Part shown: piece after piece, positions 25,570 through 36,665 of the stretch
Layout: every line of letters begins with the position of its first letter
Numbering within the stretch: the stretch's first letter is position 1
Source: Takakia lepidozioides
Lineage: Eukaryota; Streptophyta; Takakiopsida; Takakiales; Takakiaceae
Reading direction: 5' to 3'
NCBI GenBank assembly: GCA_030704615.1
Contig: CM060731.1
Span: 23,870,001 to 23,934,000, forward strand
DNA length: 64,000 bases
Notes under the pieces: model-generated
Database searches by the model: none
Seen by the model: only the letters and a program-made list of their open reading frames with translations
Told to the model about the DNA's origin: nothing
Translations under genes and position numbers: made by a program

Positions 25570-25880
25570 CCATTACCCTTCCTTGATCAAGTTTTAGAAA
25601 CCGTAGCCGGCCACGAGATGCATAGTTTTATGGACAAGTTCAACGGATACAACTAGATGAAATTCAAAGAGGTGGATCAAAGGAAGACGACATTTATAAC
25701 AAGTGGGGGACATTTTATTACATATGATGTTATATCATTTCGGGTTGTGCAATGCTCATGTCACATCTTATGAATCATGTTAGAAAACTTTCCAAAAATT
25801 ATTGAATGACTTTATGTAGGTTCCCTTGACGATTTTAGTTTCTACAAGGAGTCGAGTGGTTGAGTGACATGGAATCTGCA
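25570..25880 (+). mobile_element. Ty3/Gypsy reverse-transcriptase relic
   Basis: A degraded reading contains ETVAGHEMHSFMDKFNGYN, then DQRKTTFITSGGHFITYDV and FSFYKESSG. These match in order the Gypsy RT blocks (DTVAGHELYSFMDGFSGYNQI, D..KTTFVTPWG.F.Y.VMPFGL, DDFSVY). The DD of the active site is not convincingly preserved and several stops interrupt it. No LTRs were identified. Confidence 0.6.
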
Positions 25881-28800
25881 AAAATACCTAAAATTATAGT
25901 GTCGCAAAGTGGGGGAAGCCTTGACCCAAATAATGGTGTGGAATTTTATGAGGCATTCTCTAGGTTATCTTATATGTAGATGAGACCTACTAATGGACCC
26001 AAAGATAGCTTCTTGATACCACTTCTTGATAACCCAAAATGGTTGAGGGGCTTTTTAGAGTAGACTCCTCACAAACACTCATTGCACTCAATGTTCAAGG
26101 AAGGAGTTCACAATTCTTTCTATTTGCAAAAAATCAGAACCTTTTGGTCTATTTTCTGCGACATTTGTTGCAAGACTATGATATTGGTTTTGTTTATGAG
26201 GGTTGTGTGTTTTTCCCTTTTTTTTTATCAGACCTACAAATTGACTCTTGGGAGATAGTATCTCAATTCGAAAGGAAAACAGTAGCATGACTACCGAAAA
26301 TGACATCTCCAATTGTTGTCCATTTTCTGCTATGACTACACACACTTCATGCATCTTTTGACGCAACTTTGTCTCATAGACCTTTGATAAACTTGTAATT
26401 GCATACTATCCAAACTACGGGGAAATATGTAAAGGTAGATAGATATTTTGCTAGTCAATCGATCATCTAGCATTGGGTGAGGCTGTCAAGCTTAGACTTG
26501 GTAGAACTAATAAGAAAGAGAAAGTGTATGCTTGATCGAGTAGATTGAGTCATTGAACTGATCGAATCATTGAATCATTGAACCATTGATTGAGCACGAA
26601 TCATCGAATCATTGAGTGGCTCGATTTCAGTTGATTGACTAAGGTCGATCGAGAATGACGATACGTGATTACGTGGTGGTGACCACCTCAATAGGGTCTT
26701 TCACCTTCAAGAGGTTATGTTGAACCAACAACAACCTAATAGCCGGGTAAGGGACAAAGACCCCTAGGCTGCATTTGCAGCTAACATTGACCTCACATTG
26801 TCGAATTTTCCGACTCGTTGAACCCAAGAACAATGGGAGCTCATCTTCGATGTCTTCTGTATCTGGGATTCCCTCCTCTTGTCTTAACTACACTTGCACC
26901 TTCCGCCTCATATGAATTTGGATCACCAACTTGCTCATCTGAAGATAGTTGTGCAATATGCATGTCAATCATTTTTTTTTGTGAATTATTGCTCCACCTG
27001 AGCAGTTTGGCCTGGGCCTAAGTCGCATATTGGCAGTAGGGATGATGCATTCAAGTCTCTGAAGAAATACTTGGACATGTTCCAAACATTTTTGTCATTT
27101 TCTTCAATATTTTACTTCCATTACAATGAATGTGGAGATACTTGCATCATTTGAAAGAAGTTCATCAAGCGAACATAGGCAGTGAAAAATTGAAGTTGCT
27201 TTCCTTCCAAGCTATTTGATAACATCACTTGACATAACATTTGCAAATATTTCAAGTCGAGTTTCTTTGACACCAACATCTTGCACACGGTACACCACTA
27301 ACAAAAAACTAAAATTTTACTTATATATGATGTACTGTGTAAGTTCAACCTTTCTAGTGCACCAGTGGAACGGTGTGCGAGTTAGGAACAAGTTGCAATG
27401 AGCAAGACTCTCTCTCGTGAAAGAAAGATAAACTGCAACGATCAAGACTCTCAGTCTCTCTCTCGTGAAATAAAGTTTGCAAAGTCAAATGATTTTTCTT
27501 TGAAAACACCTAGCTTTGGCCTGCCGATGGATCACCTTCCAGCAAGGGCTAGGCAGCAGCCAAATATTGCTTACTACAACAACTTTATTCTTCCTGGTAT
27601 ATTTACTACTTGTTTACAAGATTCTAAGTGGAGCAATAATGGCTAGAAGCAAAGCTACGATAATGATCACAAACGGCTAAAAACTCGTCTACAATCACCA
27701 GAGCTCATAATAATTTTTCACAATGGAAACAACCTTGAATTATGAACTTTCATATCATTCTTAAATTCAAATGAAGACAATCCTACTGAATACCAACAAT
27801 GAACACCAAGTATAGAGTCATTCAATATCTAATTAGCAACCGAGGATGCAACCATAACCATACTCATGTCAACTTCGATTAGGCCCACCTTTCACCACTT
27901 CTTTCATGTCACCAGTGATTATAGTTTCACCCTCACAAACTCATTGTCCCATCATTGTAAACAACTTGATAATGACCTACATCTTGGATATTGTAGTTGA
28001 TCAATGAAAGTGTAAAAGAAATTGACATGGTCCTTAACATTGAAACAACAATATTAAATTCTATAAAAGTTGAGGTTTACATTAAGTGCAAAGCTGAGAC
28101 TCAACAACTCTTTTGTAATTTAAATGTTGAGCTGGCTCCGATATTGTACTCCGATGTGTTCTAGGAAAAACAAAGGAGCTGTACTTATGGCGAGCAGAGC
28201 TCGCATCTACCAAAGACAGGCAAACACAACCTAATGATGGTTGTAAGAGCATGAACTTCAATCATTTGTAAAAGACGATCCAAAGATTTCATTTCACGTA
28301 GATTGAAATGACTAACCAATTCAAATTCAAATTAGACCATGGCAAGTGGTGTAGCCATTTCTAAATTTGATGGAAAGCCTTGCCTAATGAAGCGATCTTC
28401 ATTGAAGTATTTGGAAGCTTCGAGATTTGAGTGCTTACCTAGAAATTTTGAGTCATGAGTTCAAACAAGATAGGCAACATTTTGTAAGTATGTATGCTAA
28501 GTGTGAGAGGATGGTGATCAATGCACTTGGAAATAAAGACAACACAAATATTGTCATAATCTGTGGAACATATACCACACAATAACTTAGATAATTATAT
28601 ATGCATAAGCAAATCTTGTCTTCCATTTGTAATTAATTGAAATCTATATTTGACATGTCTACAAAAAAAAGACCGATATTGATAGAATGATAGATAGATA
28701 GAGGTATATATATACACTACTAGAAGGCAGTAGCCCTTGTGGTGAAGTGACACCATAAGTTACTCTCCTTGGGAGGCGTCATACTTACACTATAAATAAT

Positions 28801-29251
28801 CATTGCTATTAAATTTGTAAGATGTTTGGCTATTCTCAAAAATTATAAATAATAATTTTGTAACTTTTTACATTTTTTCACCAAAAATACTACACACCCA
28901 ATTATATTGTTAAAACTTGTGCAATGTTTGGTCAAATGAGTATTCACTTTTTGTATCTTTGATTGGATCCTCGCTTATTGTGCGGAGAGAATAGCCTCAT
29001 CTTGAATTCGGTCTTGTAGTTGCATAAAATTTAAACTAACTCTTCAATTCTATTGTGCATAGACGCCATCGATACTATCCCCAACCTAACCTCCAAAACT
29101 TTGCTCCATGTTGCATCATTTGATAATTTTTCACCTTGTTAGTAGCAGTAATGATGACATTTGCTTGCACTCCATCCAACCAAGTATTGTGTATTGAAAC
29201 GTTGCAGCATGAGCACATAGCTGAAAATTTAGAAGGTCATCTTTGTGCCCC
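25881..29251. other. AT-rich repeat desert, no gene recognised
   Basis: Strongly AT-rich with many stops in every frame. Local iterations occur near 26560-26640 (ATTGAATCATTGAACC-like). A degraded continuation of the Gypsy relic probably occupies the first few hundred bases. Nothing else is supported. Confidence 0.45.
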
Positions 29252-29574
29252 CTCCCAAACGGAGAAGACTACGCTTACCCCATGAGTTGAATGCAAGCGT
29301 GGGAGCCTTGCCGGTACGGTCGCCGGGATGGCCGTACGGTTCCGGCAGGGCGCGCTGTCAAATGCCCACCTCCCGCTGCTCCCCTCTCACCTACGAGCCT
29401 GTATTTTAGGATAAAACATTAAAAATCAGAGGTAAGGTAGAAAGTGGATGGTAGTGTGGTGATAGGCTACGTGGTGGTGAGGTAAGAGGTTCAAAATGTT
29501 GTAGTCAGATAATGATGATTACACATGCGATTAAATTGAATTTTTTCATCTCCAATATTTTTAAGTTCAAGTGC

Positions 29575-29739
29575 TCTGCTCCCCTGTTCCCAATGTCCCT
29601 CCTTGTTCCCAAGCCCACTCCCCTATTCATATCCATGTCCCTTGTCCTCGCTCCCCTATTCCCGGTCCCCACTCCCTTCCTCGCCCTTTGGAACGCGGCT
29701 CACTCCCCTGTTCCCGGTCCCCGGTCCCCTCCTCGCCCT
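29575..29739. repeat. Minisatellite (about 51-52 bp unit), left part
   Basis: Repeated CTCCCCTGTTCCCGGTCCCC...CTCGCCCT units inside the TIR element. The array resumes at 34091 after the Copia insertion. Confidence 0.7.
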
Positions 29740-30008
29740 TGTAGAAGAAGTAGTTAGTCTATACTCAGATTAGGTATTACTATTAGTTAGTAGCATCTAG
29801 GAGGTCTGAACAGTGAAGACTCTTGGTTCTAGATTTGAATAGATAGATCTAAACAGGTATGTTTGAGATCTCAAGAGGTGAACCTCTTGCACTGTGTAAA
29901 CTCTGAGCTCGGGGGAGAAGCCGATCATCTTGTTCTTGATCATAAGGCTTCTATGGTTGGGAGGAGAGCTCCACTGTTTAATATTTTTTTTTTTGGTTAT
30001 TTACTATA
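29740..30008 (+). repeat. Copia 5' LTR
   Basis: Same length and nearly the same sequence as the 3' LTR at 33817-34085. It ends in TTTACTATA followed at once by the primer-binding site. Confidence 0.93.
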
Positions 30009-30022
30009 TGGTATCAGAGCAC
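30009..30022 (+). promoter_or_regulatory. Copia primer-binding site
   Basis: TGGTATCAGAGCAC abuts the left LTR and is complementary to the 3' end of plant initiator tRNA-Met, the usual minus-strand primer of Copia elements. Confidence 0.85.
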
Positions 30023-30029
30023 TTTGATA

Positions 30030-30694
30030 ATCAAATGCACTTAGTAACTAGTCCTTCCACCGCAATGGCGAGCTGGGACAAGTTGGCCACAATATTTGAG
30101 ACTAAAGATGTCATGTCAAATGTGTTTGCCACTACTCGTTTTTATAGTCTAAAAATGAGTGAAGTAGAGAGTGTAGAGTTACACTTGAGTTCCTTCAATG
30201 TCTTGAGAAGACAACTAGAAGCAGTAGGAACTAAGGTTTCAGATGAGCATGCAACAGTAGTGTTGCTTGGGTCATTACCAGAGTCTTATGACGGGTTTGT
30301 AGTGTCACTAACAGGGCAAAACAACCTATCGGTGGATAATGTCATAGGGCTATTACTTAAAGAGGAAATAAGAAGAAAATGCCAAACATCTACAGGAGTA
30401 GATAAGGCATTATTCTCTGGAAAGTTTGGTAATAAGAAGGCGTCTTGGAAGTCCCCTAAAAAACAAGAGGTAGGAGAATCTAGTGAGTCTGGATATAAGA
30501 AGAAGTCTAAAATAAAATGCTTTTACTGTAAGCAACCTGGTCATATGATCAAAAACTGCAGAAAACGAATGGCAGAGGAAAAACAAAATGGTGATAGTAC
30601 TTCACAAGCAACTCTAGCTACTAGAAAAATGGCTAGGAAAGACGGTGCTGTGTTATTTGTAGTCTCCCTTTTCAGCTTCTTCTGGTCAAAGTGA
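30030..30694 (+). pseudogene. Copia gag, N-terminally shortened
   Basis: The frame carries the gag block LHLSSFNVLRRQL, GSLPESYDGFV and a CCHC zinc knuckle CFYCKQPGHMIKNC near 30519-30560. Coding similarity begins at the equivalent of mid-gag (MHLVTSPSTAMASWDKL) within about 20 bases of the primer-binding site, so the first roughly 100 residues and the leader of a normal gag appear deleted. The frame ends at 30694, out of phase with the protease. Confidence 0.8.
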
Positions 30695-33600
30695 CATATG
30701 GTATGTAGACTCTGGGGCATCACAGCATATGACCCCGGACAGAGATAATTTTCTAGCATACAAAACAATTTCTCCTACTCAATATATGTTATTAGGTGAC
30801 GACAGTAAACATCCTATTAGTGGAGAGGGCATTGTGTCAGTTATGATAGACCAGGGTGAGATGAGAGAGATAGAAGATGTCTTGCATGTTCCTTCCCTGA
30901 CTAAAAACCTCCTTTCTGTGAGAAAGATTGTCATCGCTGGTTATAAGGTGTTATTCCACAATAGTCAATGTCTCATTTCAGATGAGCAAGGGAATGTGGT
31001 GGCAAGTGCCATACTGGAAAATGATCTATACAAGTTACAGATATTTTGTACAGTTAAGAGAACTCTTGCTACACAATCCGAGAGGACTATGTCAGAAACA
31101 AAACTATGGCATAGAAGACTAGGACATCTTAGCACTGAGAAACTGAAACAATTGAAAGACCTACACCTAGCGGAAAGGCTCTCATTAAAGGAAGTAGAAC
31201 AGACCAGTCTATGTAAGGGTTGTATAGAAGGAAAACAACATCGACAAAAATTCCCAAAAGATGGAGGTCAACGTGCAAATAGTCTGTTGGAGGTTGTGCA
31301 CTCAGACGTGTGCAGCCCTATGCAGACAAAGTCGCTCGGTGGAGCCATCTACTTTGTCACCTTCATCGACGATGTTTCAAGAAGAACAACAGTCAATTTT
31401 CTGAAGCAGAAAAACCAAGTACTAGATAAATTTAAAGAATACAAAGTTCTTACAGAGAAACAGACAGGGAAAACCCTCAAAACTCTGAGGTCAGATAATG
31501 GAGGGGAATACATTTCTAATGCCTTTAACCAATTCTGTAAAGATAACGGAATAGTGAGTATTAACGGTTCCATATACACCTGAACAAAACGGTGTTGCGG
31601 AGCGGAAGAATAGGTCTCTACAAGAGTGTGCTAGGAGCATGCTCAAGCAGGCTAACCTGCCTAAGTATTTTTGGGCGGAAGCAGTGGGAACTGCAACCTA
31701 CCTTCAAAATAGAACGCCTATAAGAGTCGTCTCGGGAATGACTCCAGAAGAAGTGTGGACAGGTGTGAAGCCAAGTGTATCGCACTGTAAGGTGTTTGGG
31801 TGTCGAGCCTATGCTCATATCCCAAAAGAGAAGAGACAGAAACTGGATTCAAAAAGTGAAGCCTGCATTTTCGTATGCTACACAGAAGGAGTTAAGGGAT
31901 ATAAACTGCTTAAGGAGAAAACAAAGATTGTCTTTCATAGTAGGGATGTTGTCTTTGATGAAGCAAGTACAACTTTTCCAAGAGTGGGAGAAGAACCCAA
32001 TCAACAAACAAGTTTCCAATCTAGTGACAAGACACCTAATGAGATTTCAATAGAATCTGAAGAAGAATGTGAAAATCTCCCTGTGGTTGAAGATGAAGAG
32101 GAGGATGAAGCTAGTGAGGAACAAGTAAGTCCACTTCTGCGAAGGTCACGAAGGGAGAGAAAAGTTCTTGAGAGGCTTATCACGTCGATGACAGCTGTTG
32201 AAGCCGTGAGAGGAGAAACCCATTGATAGAACCTGCTACCTACGAAGAAGCAATGACAGCCCCTGATAAGGTTAAGTGGGAGCAGGCAATAAACTCTGAA
32301 TTCAATTCGCTAATACAGAATCAAACATGGTCACTTACTGACCTATCCCTAGGACGTAAAGTTGTTGGGTGCAAATGGATCTTTAAGATCAAGCTCAAGT
32401 CCGACGGGAGTGTTGACAGGTATAAAGCGCGGCTGGTTGCTAAGAGTTTCTCACAGGTACAAGGTGTTGACTACAACGACACTTTTTCACCTGTTGTAAA
32501 AATCACTTCAATAAGAGTATTAATGGCATTGGCAGCCGAGAATGATTTTGATGTCCATCAAATGGATGTCAGAACAACGTTTCTCAATGGCTACCTACAA
32601 GAGACCATTTACATGGATCAGCCTCAAGGTTTTATCAAACCAGAGAACAGAGACAAAGTCTGTAAATTACATAAGACGCTCTACGGGCTCAAACAGTCTC
32701 CGAGAGCATGGTACGAAAGGATCGATACTTTTCTTCTAACATCTGGATTTAAGAAGAATGTTGCAGATACAAATGTCTACAATATCCTTACACAAGGAAG
32801 TCGATTGGTTATATTGGCCTTGTATGTGGATGACGCTTTGCTGGTCAGCAATGATGGTCAAGGATTACTAGTGCAGTTCAAAGATAAACTGTCCAAGGAG
32901 TTTTCCATGACTGATATGGGTTCAATTCAATTTTGTTTTGGCATACAAATCAGTAGAGATAGAGTAAATCGTACTGTTTTTATGCATCAAGCTAAGTACA
33001 TTGAAACTAAATTACTGCAATTTAAGTTAGAGATAAGTAAAGCAGTCTCAACTCCACTAGAAGCAGGCCTAAAGCTCACAAAAGAGATGTGTCCTCAAAC
33101 TTAAGAAGACACAGAAGATATGACAAAGGTTCTATATCAGAGTGCCGTGGGTAGCTTAATGTATTACATGACTTGCACAGTTCGTCTCACAGTTTCTTTC
33201 GAATCCTGGTGAGACCCATTGGAGAGCAGTCAAGAGGATTTTTAGATACCTCAGAGGAACGTCAACGATGGGATTACTCTACAAAGGAAAGGGGAGAACA
33301 AGTCTGGAAGGCTATACAGATTCTGATTGGGCAGGGGATTTCGACAGCAGGAGTTCGACATCGGGACATTGTTTCACTCTTGCAGGTGGAGCTGTGTCGT
33401 GGTCAAGCAAGAGACAGACTGCAACAACGCTTTCATCAACGGAAGCGGAATACATGGCAGCCACTCAAGCGGCCAAAGAGGCTGTGTGGTTAAGAAAGTT
33501 ACTAGGAGACTTGGGTCATAAGCAATCAGGAGCAACAACTATGTATTGTGATAATCAGAGTGCAATAGCACTAAGTCAAAACCCTAAGAGCACATAGAAG
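30670..33600 (+). pseudogene. Copia pol: protease, integrase, RT, RNase H, frame-broken
   Basis: Protease DSGASQHMT near 30711. Integrase: zinc-binding LWHRRLGHLSTEKL...CKGCIEGKQ, then the DDE core (HSDVCSPM, FIDDVSRR, SDNGGEY), ending at a stop near 31581 and resuming in another frame (PEQNGVAERKN) to 32226. RT frame 32223-33104 has KWIFKIKLK, RYKARLVAK, MDVRTTFLNG and the catalytic LYVDDALL. RNase H at 33268-33597 has YTDSDWAGD, SSTEAEYMA and YCDNQSAI. At least four frame breaks make it non-autonomous. Confidence 0.92.
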
Positions 33601-33816
33601 TGCAACATCATTACATAAGAGAGATAGTGACCAAAGAAGAAGTAAACATAGTTTACTGCGCTACAGACGACATGGTTGCAGATATCATGACGAAGAGTTT
33701 ACCAAAGCTCAAGCATTCGAAGTGTACTACTGAGCTTGGCCTTAGCTCGAGTCTACAGTAGTTCAAGAACATACACAGAGGCTTTACAAACTGATTAAGA
33801 CCTAACTAAGTGGGAG

Positions 33817-34085
33817 TGTAGACGAAGTAGTTAGTCTATACTCATATTAGGTGTTACTATTAGTTAGTAGCATCTAGGAGGTCTGAACAGTGAAGACTCT
33901 TAGTTCTAGATTTGAACAGATAGATCTAAACAAGTGTGTTTGAGATCTCAAGAGGTGAACCTCTTGCACTGTGTAAACTCTGAGCTCGGGGGAGAAGCCG
34001 ATCATCTTGTTCTTGATCATAAGGCTTCTATGGTTGGGAGGAGAGCTCCACTGTCTAATAAAAATTCTCTTTGTTATTTACTATA
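33817..34085 (+). repeat. Copia 3' LTR
   Basis: Preceded by the polypurine tract AAGTGGGAG and followed by the target duplication GCCCT. Equal in length to the 5' LTR. Confidence 0.93.
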
Positions 34086-34090
34086 GCCCT

Positions 34091-34285
34091 CTGGAATGTG
34101 CTTGCTCCCCTGTTCCCGGTCCCCGGTCCCCTCCTCGCCCTATGGAATACGGCTCGCTCCCCTGTTCCCGGTCCCCACTCCCCTCCTCGCTCTGTGGAAC
34201 ACGGCTCGTTCTCCTGTTCCTAGTCCCCGCTCCCCTCCTTGCTCCCATGTCCCAATGGGGAGGAGCCGGGAACAGGGGAGCAAAC
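34091..34285. repeat. Minisatellite (51-52 bp unit), right part
   Basis: Continuation of the array at 29575-29739. Unit boundaries GCCCTNTGGAA at 34086, 34137 and 34189 give periods of 51 and 52 bases. The Copia target site GCCCT is part of this repeat unit. Confidence 0.75.
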
Positions 34286-34576
34286 TTGGAGAATGTTTGG
34301 GAACAAGGTCCTAAAGGTGGGGGGAGCATGAGGAGGGAACAAGAGCATTCCCCACCTTCCCAAATAGGGATGAAATTTGACTGGTAGGCTGCGGGAGCCT
34401 CTAGGAGCTCCGGCCAGCAGGCCCCACACGCTTGCCTTAAACTCGGCGGGGTAAGCTTAGTCTCTTCCCTCCCAAACCACCCAATTGTCGACTTGGAGGG
34501 TCACTTTATACTACGGTCCAATAATTCTATTGATTGAGGGCATTTTTTTTTTTTTTTTTTCCCCTTGTGTCATATT

Positions 34577-34827
34577 GGCTTTACACTACATACCAATACC
34601 AAGAAATTAAGAATGACATTGCATCTAAGTGGTGTCAATTGAACGGAACCATGTTTAAAATTTGGAGGACCAACTCTTGTACCCTAGACCAATGGTTTGA
34701 GTCTTGGTCTAGCAGTCTTGGTCCAAGGCTTGACACACACCCACTTTGGTCCGTAGGATGTCAATAGTTTAGTGTGCATGTAGAGACCAATGGTTTCTTT
34801 GATCTTGGTCCATAGTCCAAAGCGGCC
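34577..34827. mobile_element. MITE-like repeat with GGACCAAGACCAA-type ends, copy 1
   Basis: The left end, GGCTTTACACTACATACCAATACCAAG, is matched by the inverted right end GGCCGCTTTGGACTATGGACC. Internal segments (GGAGGACCAA..CTTG.ACCCT, CACTTTGGTCC.TAGGAT) also occur in the copy at 50333-50711. No coding capacity was seen, and I could not settle a target duplication. Confidence 0.5.
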
Positions 34828-35795
34828 TTTAACCCTTAAGTGCCCATTAGGCCCATGTTGGCCTTTGTTTGTGGTTTTTGGATGTGAATTTTTCAAATTT
34901 TAACCAGTTGAGCTGAAATTTGGGCTTGCGGATGCCGTCCACTTGGCGGACATTACGTTGGATGGAAGATCCCACCAAGATGAAAATGGAGCAGAATCAG
35001 CAAATTTGGAAATCATCCAGTCATCCATTTCTTGAAAATAGACATCCCATTTGGAATTGTGATGTGGGGGGCCAACAATGGGCCCACTTTCAGTGGCCTT
35101 TTTCTGGCTTTCCACCTGATTTCCCTGCAAATTGGCATGTCCCTGCAGCAGGTAGGTACGCATCTAATGTGCTGTCAGGATTTTAAAGTTCTAAATTTTC
35201 CAAAATTTATAAGGCTTTTTTTGCTCAGGGGTCAGGCTTTTTTCCAAAATGACTGCTGGGCGCTTAAGGGTTACCAGATTTATCCAAGTCTTCCAACCAA
35301 TATGCATAAACTGATAAAAAAAGAGAAAAAATAGAGGTTGAAAAAATAAAAATAACAGAAAAAAAGGAGAAAAAAAGCCTGTCAACAAACAATTTTGTTA
35401 AAAAATAGACAGTCTACCAAATAAAAATGCCAAATTGGAGGACTCGACATAAAATCAAGCAGATAAGAACATGGAGGGAAATAGAAAATAGACTAAGGAC
35501 CAAACAGAAATAACTAGCACTGGTTGGTAGCTACTAGCTACCAGTGTTTTTTTCTGAAACAAAACCATCTGGTAGTGTTTTTTAACCTGCCAACTTCCTG
35601 GGTCCAGCAAACTTTGAAGAAAAGGCGAAGAGTAGACAGCGGAATCATAAGTAGATGCCCTGAGAAGAGCTAACTGCAGTATGGGTGGTTGTTGTGGTTG
35701 GGTCAGCGAGGGATGATCCTCTGCGGGGCTGGATGGAGAGGAGTGCAGAATCCTGTGCAGGGATGCAGGATCCAAGGTCCCAGGTGGGTTGTCAG

Positions 35796-35898
35796 CGACG
35801 AGGATCAAGCGCTTGCAAAAATACGTGAAAAGTTAAAACACTTGGGTGGTTCATGGAAGGCCTTATCACGAGGGGTTGACCGCGCCTCATTCCTCCGG
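35796..35898 (+). other. Orphan exon-like frame, possibly CRAL-TRIO N-terminal
   Basis: Bounded by a TTGTCAG acceptor and a GTAAGT donor, it encodes DEDQALAKIREKLKHLGGS and ends GVDRASFLR. Acidic-then-helical text ending in a ...LLRFLRAR-like start is typical of the SEC14 (CRAL-TRIO) N-terminal helix region. No following exon was found nearby, so it is a fragment or a chance frame. Confidence 0.25.
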
Positions 35899-36280
35899 TA
35901 AGTACAGCTACATAGCCTCACAACTTACAAGCCAGTAATGTATGATATCGTCCAAAATCCTGCAGGCTTTGATGAAGCCAGTCGAGAGACACAGGTTGGT
36001 GGAGGAGTCTGCGGAGGGGAGTTTGGAGAAGGAGCTGGTGAAGCCGTGCAATCATGAGAGCACGTGTCACAGCCCTGTGTAACCTTCGCATTGATGTTTG
36101 TAGGTGTAAATGGGTTCTCAGATCTTTTCAAGTGCTGCATTTAATCTTTTTTAAAACCCACCGCGTCTCTTCCATCTGCAACTTCTCTCCCTTTAATCAA
36201 AGCTGGAATCCAGTTCTCTACCGCAGCACGTAACAATCATCATTAGAGCGTGTGCCTTCTCTCCACTCATGTAGCGAAAG

Positions 36281-36470
36281 GCCTTTTTCTCTCACCTACA
36301 TTGAAAGATCAGGGATAAGCAGTCACTTCTTCGCGGGTCCTCAGAATAGGAGCAGTACTCGAAGTCAAGTCACCAGGCCTTTCTCTCACCTACATTTGAA
36401 GATCAGGGATAAGTAGTCACTTCTTCGCGGGTCCTCAGAATAAGAACAGTACTCGAAGTCAAGTCACCAG
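36281..36470. repeat. 94-bp tandem duplication upstream of carboxypeptidase gene
   Basis: The block starting CTCACCTACATT, containing GATCAGGGATAAG and ending GAAGTCAAGTCACCAG, occurs twice back to back with a period near 94 bases and few differences. It ends about 200 bases before the start codon at 36666, so it lies in the promoter or 5' UTR. Confidence 0.85.
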
Positions 36471-36665
36471 CACGTTACTAGCTTAGGGAGAGACAGAGCT
36501 GGTGCACACACAGTACCCTTGAGTTGCCCATAAGTTGCACACTCACTCACTGTGCAGAGAAAGGAGAAAGGAGAAAGGAGAGCTTCGAGGAATTGTACAC
36601 CTTCGGCACCTGGAGAGACGTTTGCAGTTGAGAGGCGCAGGAGCATTGGGGGGAGGCTTAGAGAG

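Larger units (their letters stand above)
29740..34085 (+). mobile_element. Ty1/Copia LTR retrotransposon, near full length, decayed
   Basis: Two 269-bp LTRs (29740-30008 and 33817-34085), both beginning TGTAGA and ending TTTACTATA, are flanked by a perfect 5-bp duplication GCCCT (29735-29739 and 34086-34090). A primer-binding site TGGTATCAGAGC follows the left LTR, as in many plant Copia elements (initiator tRNA-Met). AAGTGGGAG directly before the right LTR is the polypurine tract. Domain order is gag, protease, integrase, reverse transcriptase, RNase H, the Copia order. Several frameshifts and stops interrupt pol. The LTRs differ at roughly eight positions plus a variable T-rich stretch near the 3' end, so insertion is not very recent. 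Confidence 0.95.
29261..34468. mobile_element. Non-autonomous MULE-like TIR element, split by a Copia insertion
   Basis: Left end GGAGAAGACTACGCTTACCC and the reverse complement of the right end, GGAAGAGACTAAGCTTACCC, form terminal inverted repeats of about 48 bp. They continue through a shared GAGTT..A..GCAAGCGTG block. The 9-base sequence CTCCCAAAC flanks both ends perfectly (29252-29260 and 34469-34477), the target duplication size of Mutator-like elements. With the Copia insertion and its 5-bp duplication removed the element is about 857 bp and has no transposase. The core consists of a 51-52-bp minisatellite rich in CTCCCCTGTTCCCGGTCCCC, with an inverse-orientation stretch near 34255-34280. 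Confidence 0.8.

Noticed and set aside
36000-36470. Second exon for the orphan CRAL-TRIO-like frame
   Set aside because: No frame with FLRAR-like continuation was found before the carboxypeptidase gene.
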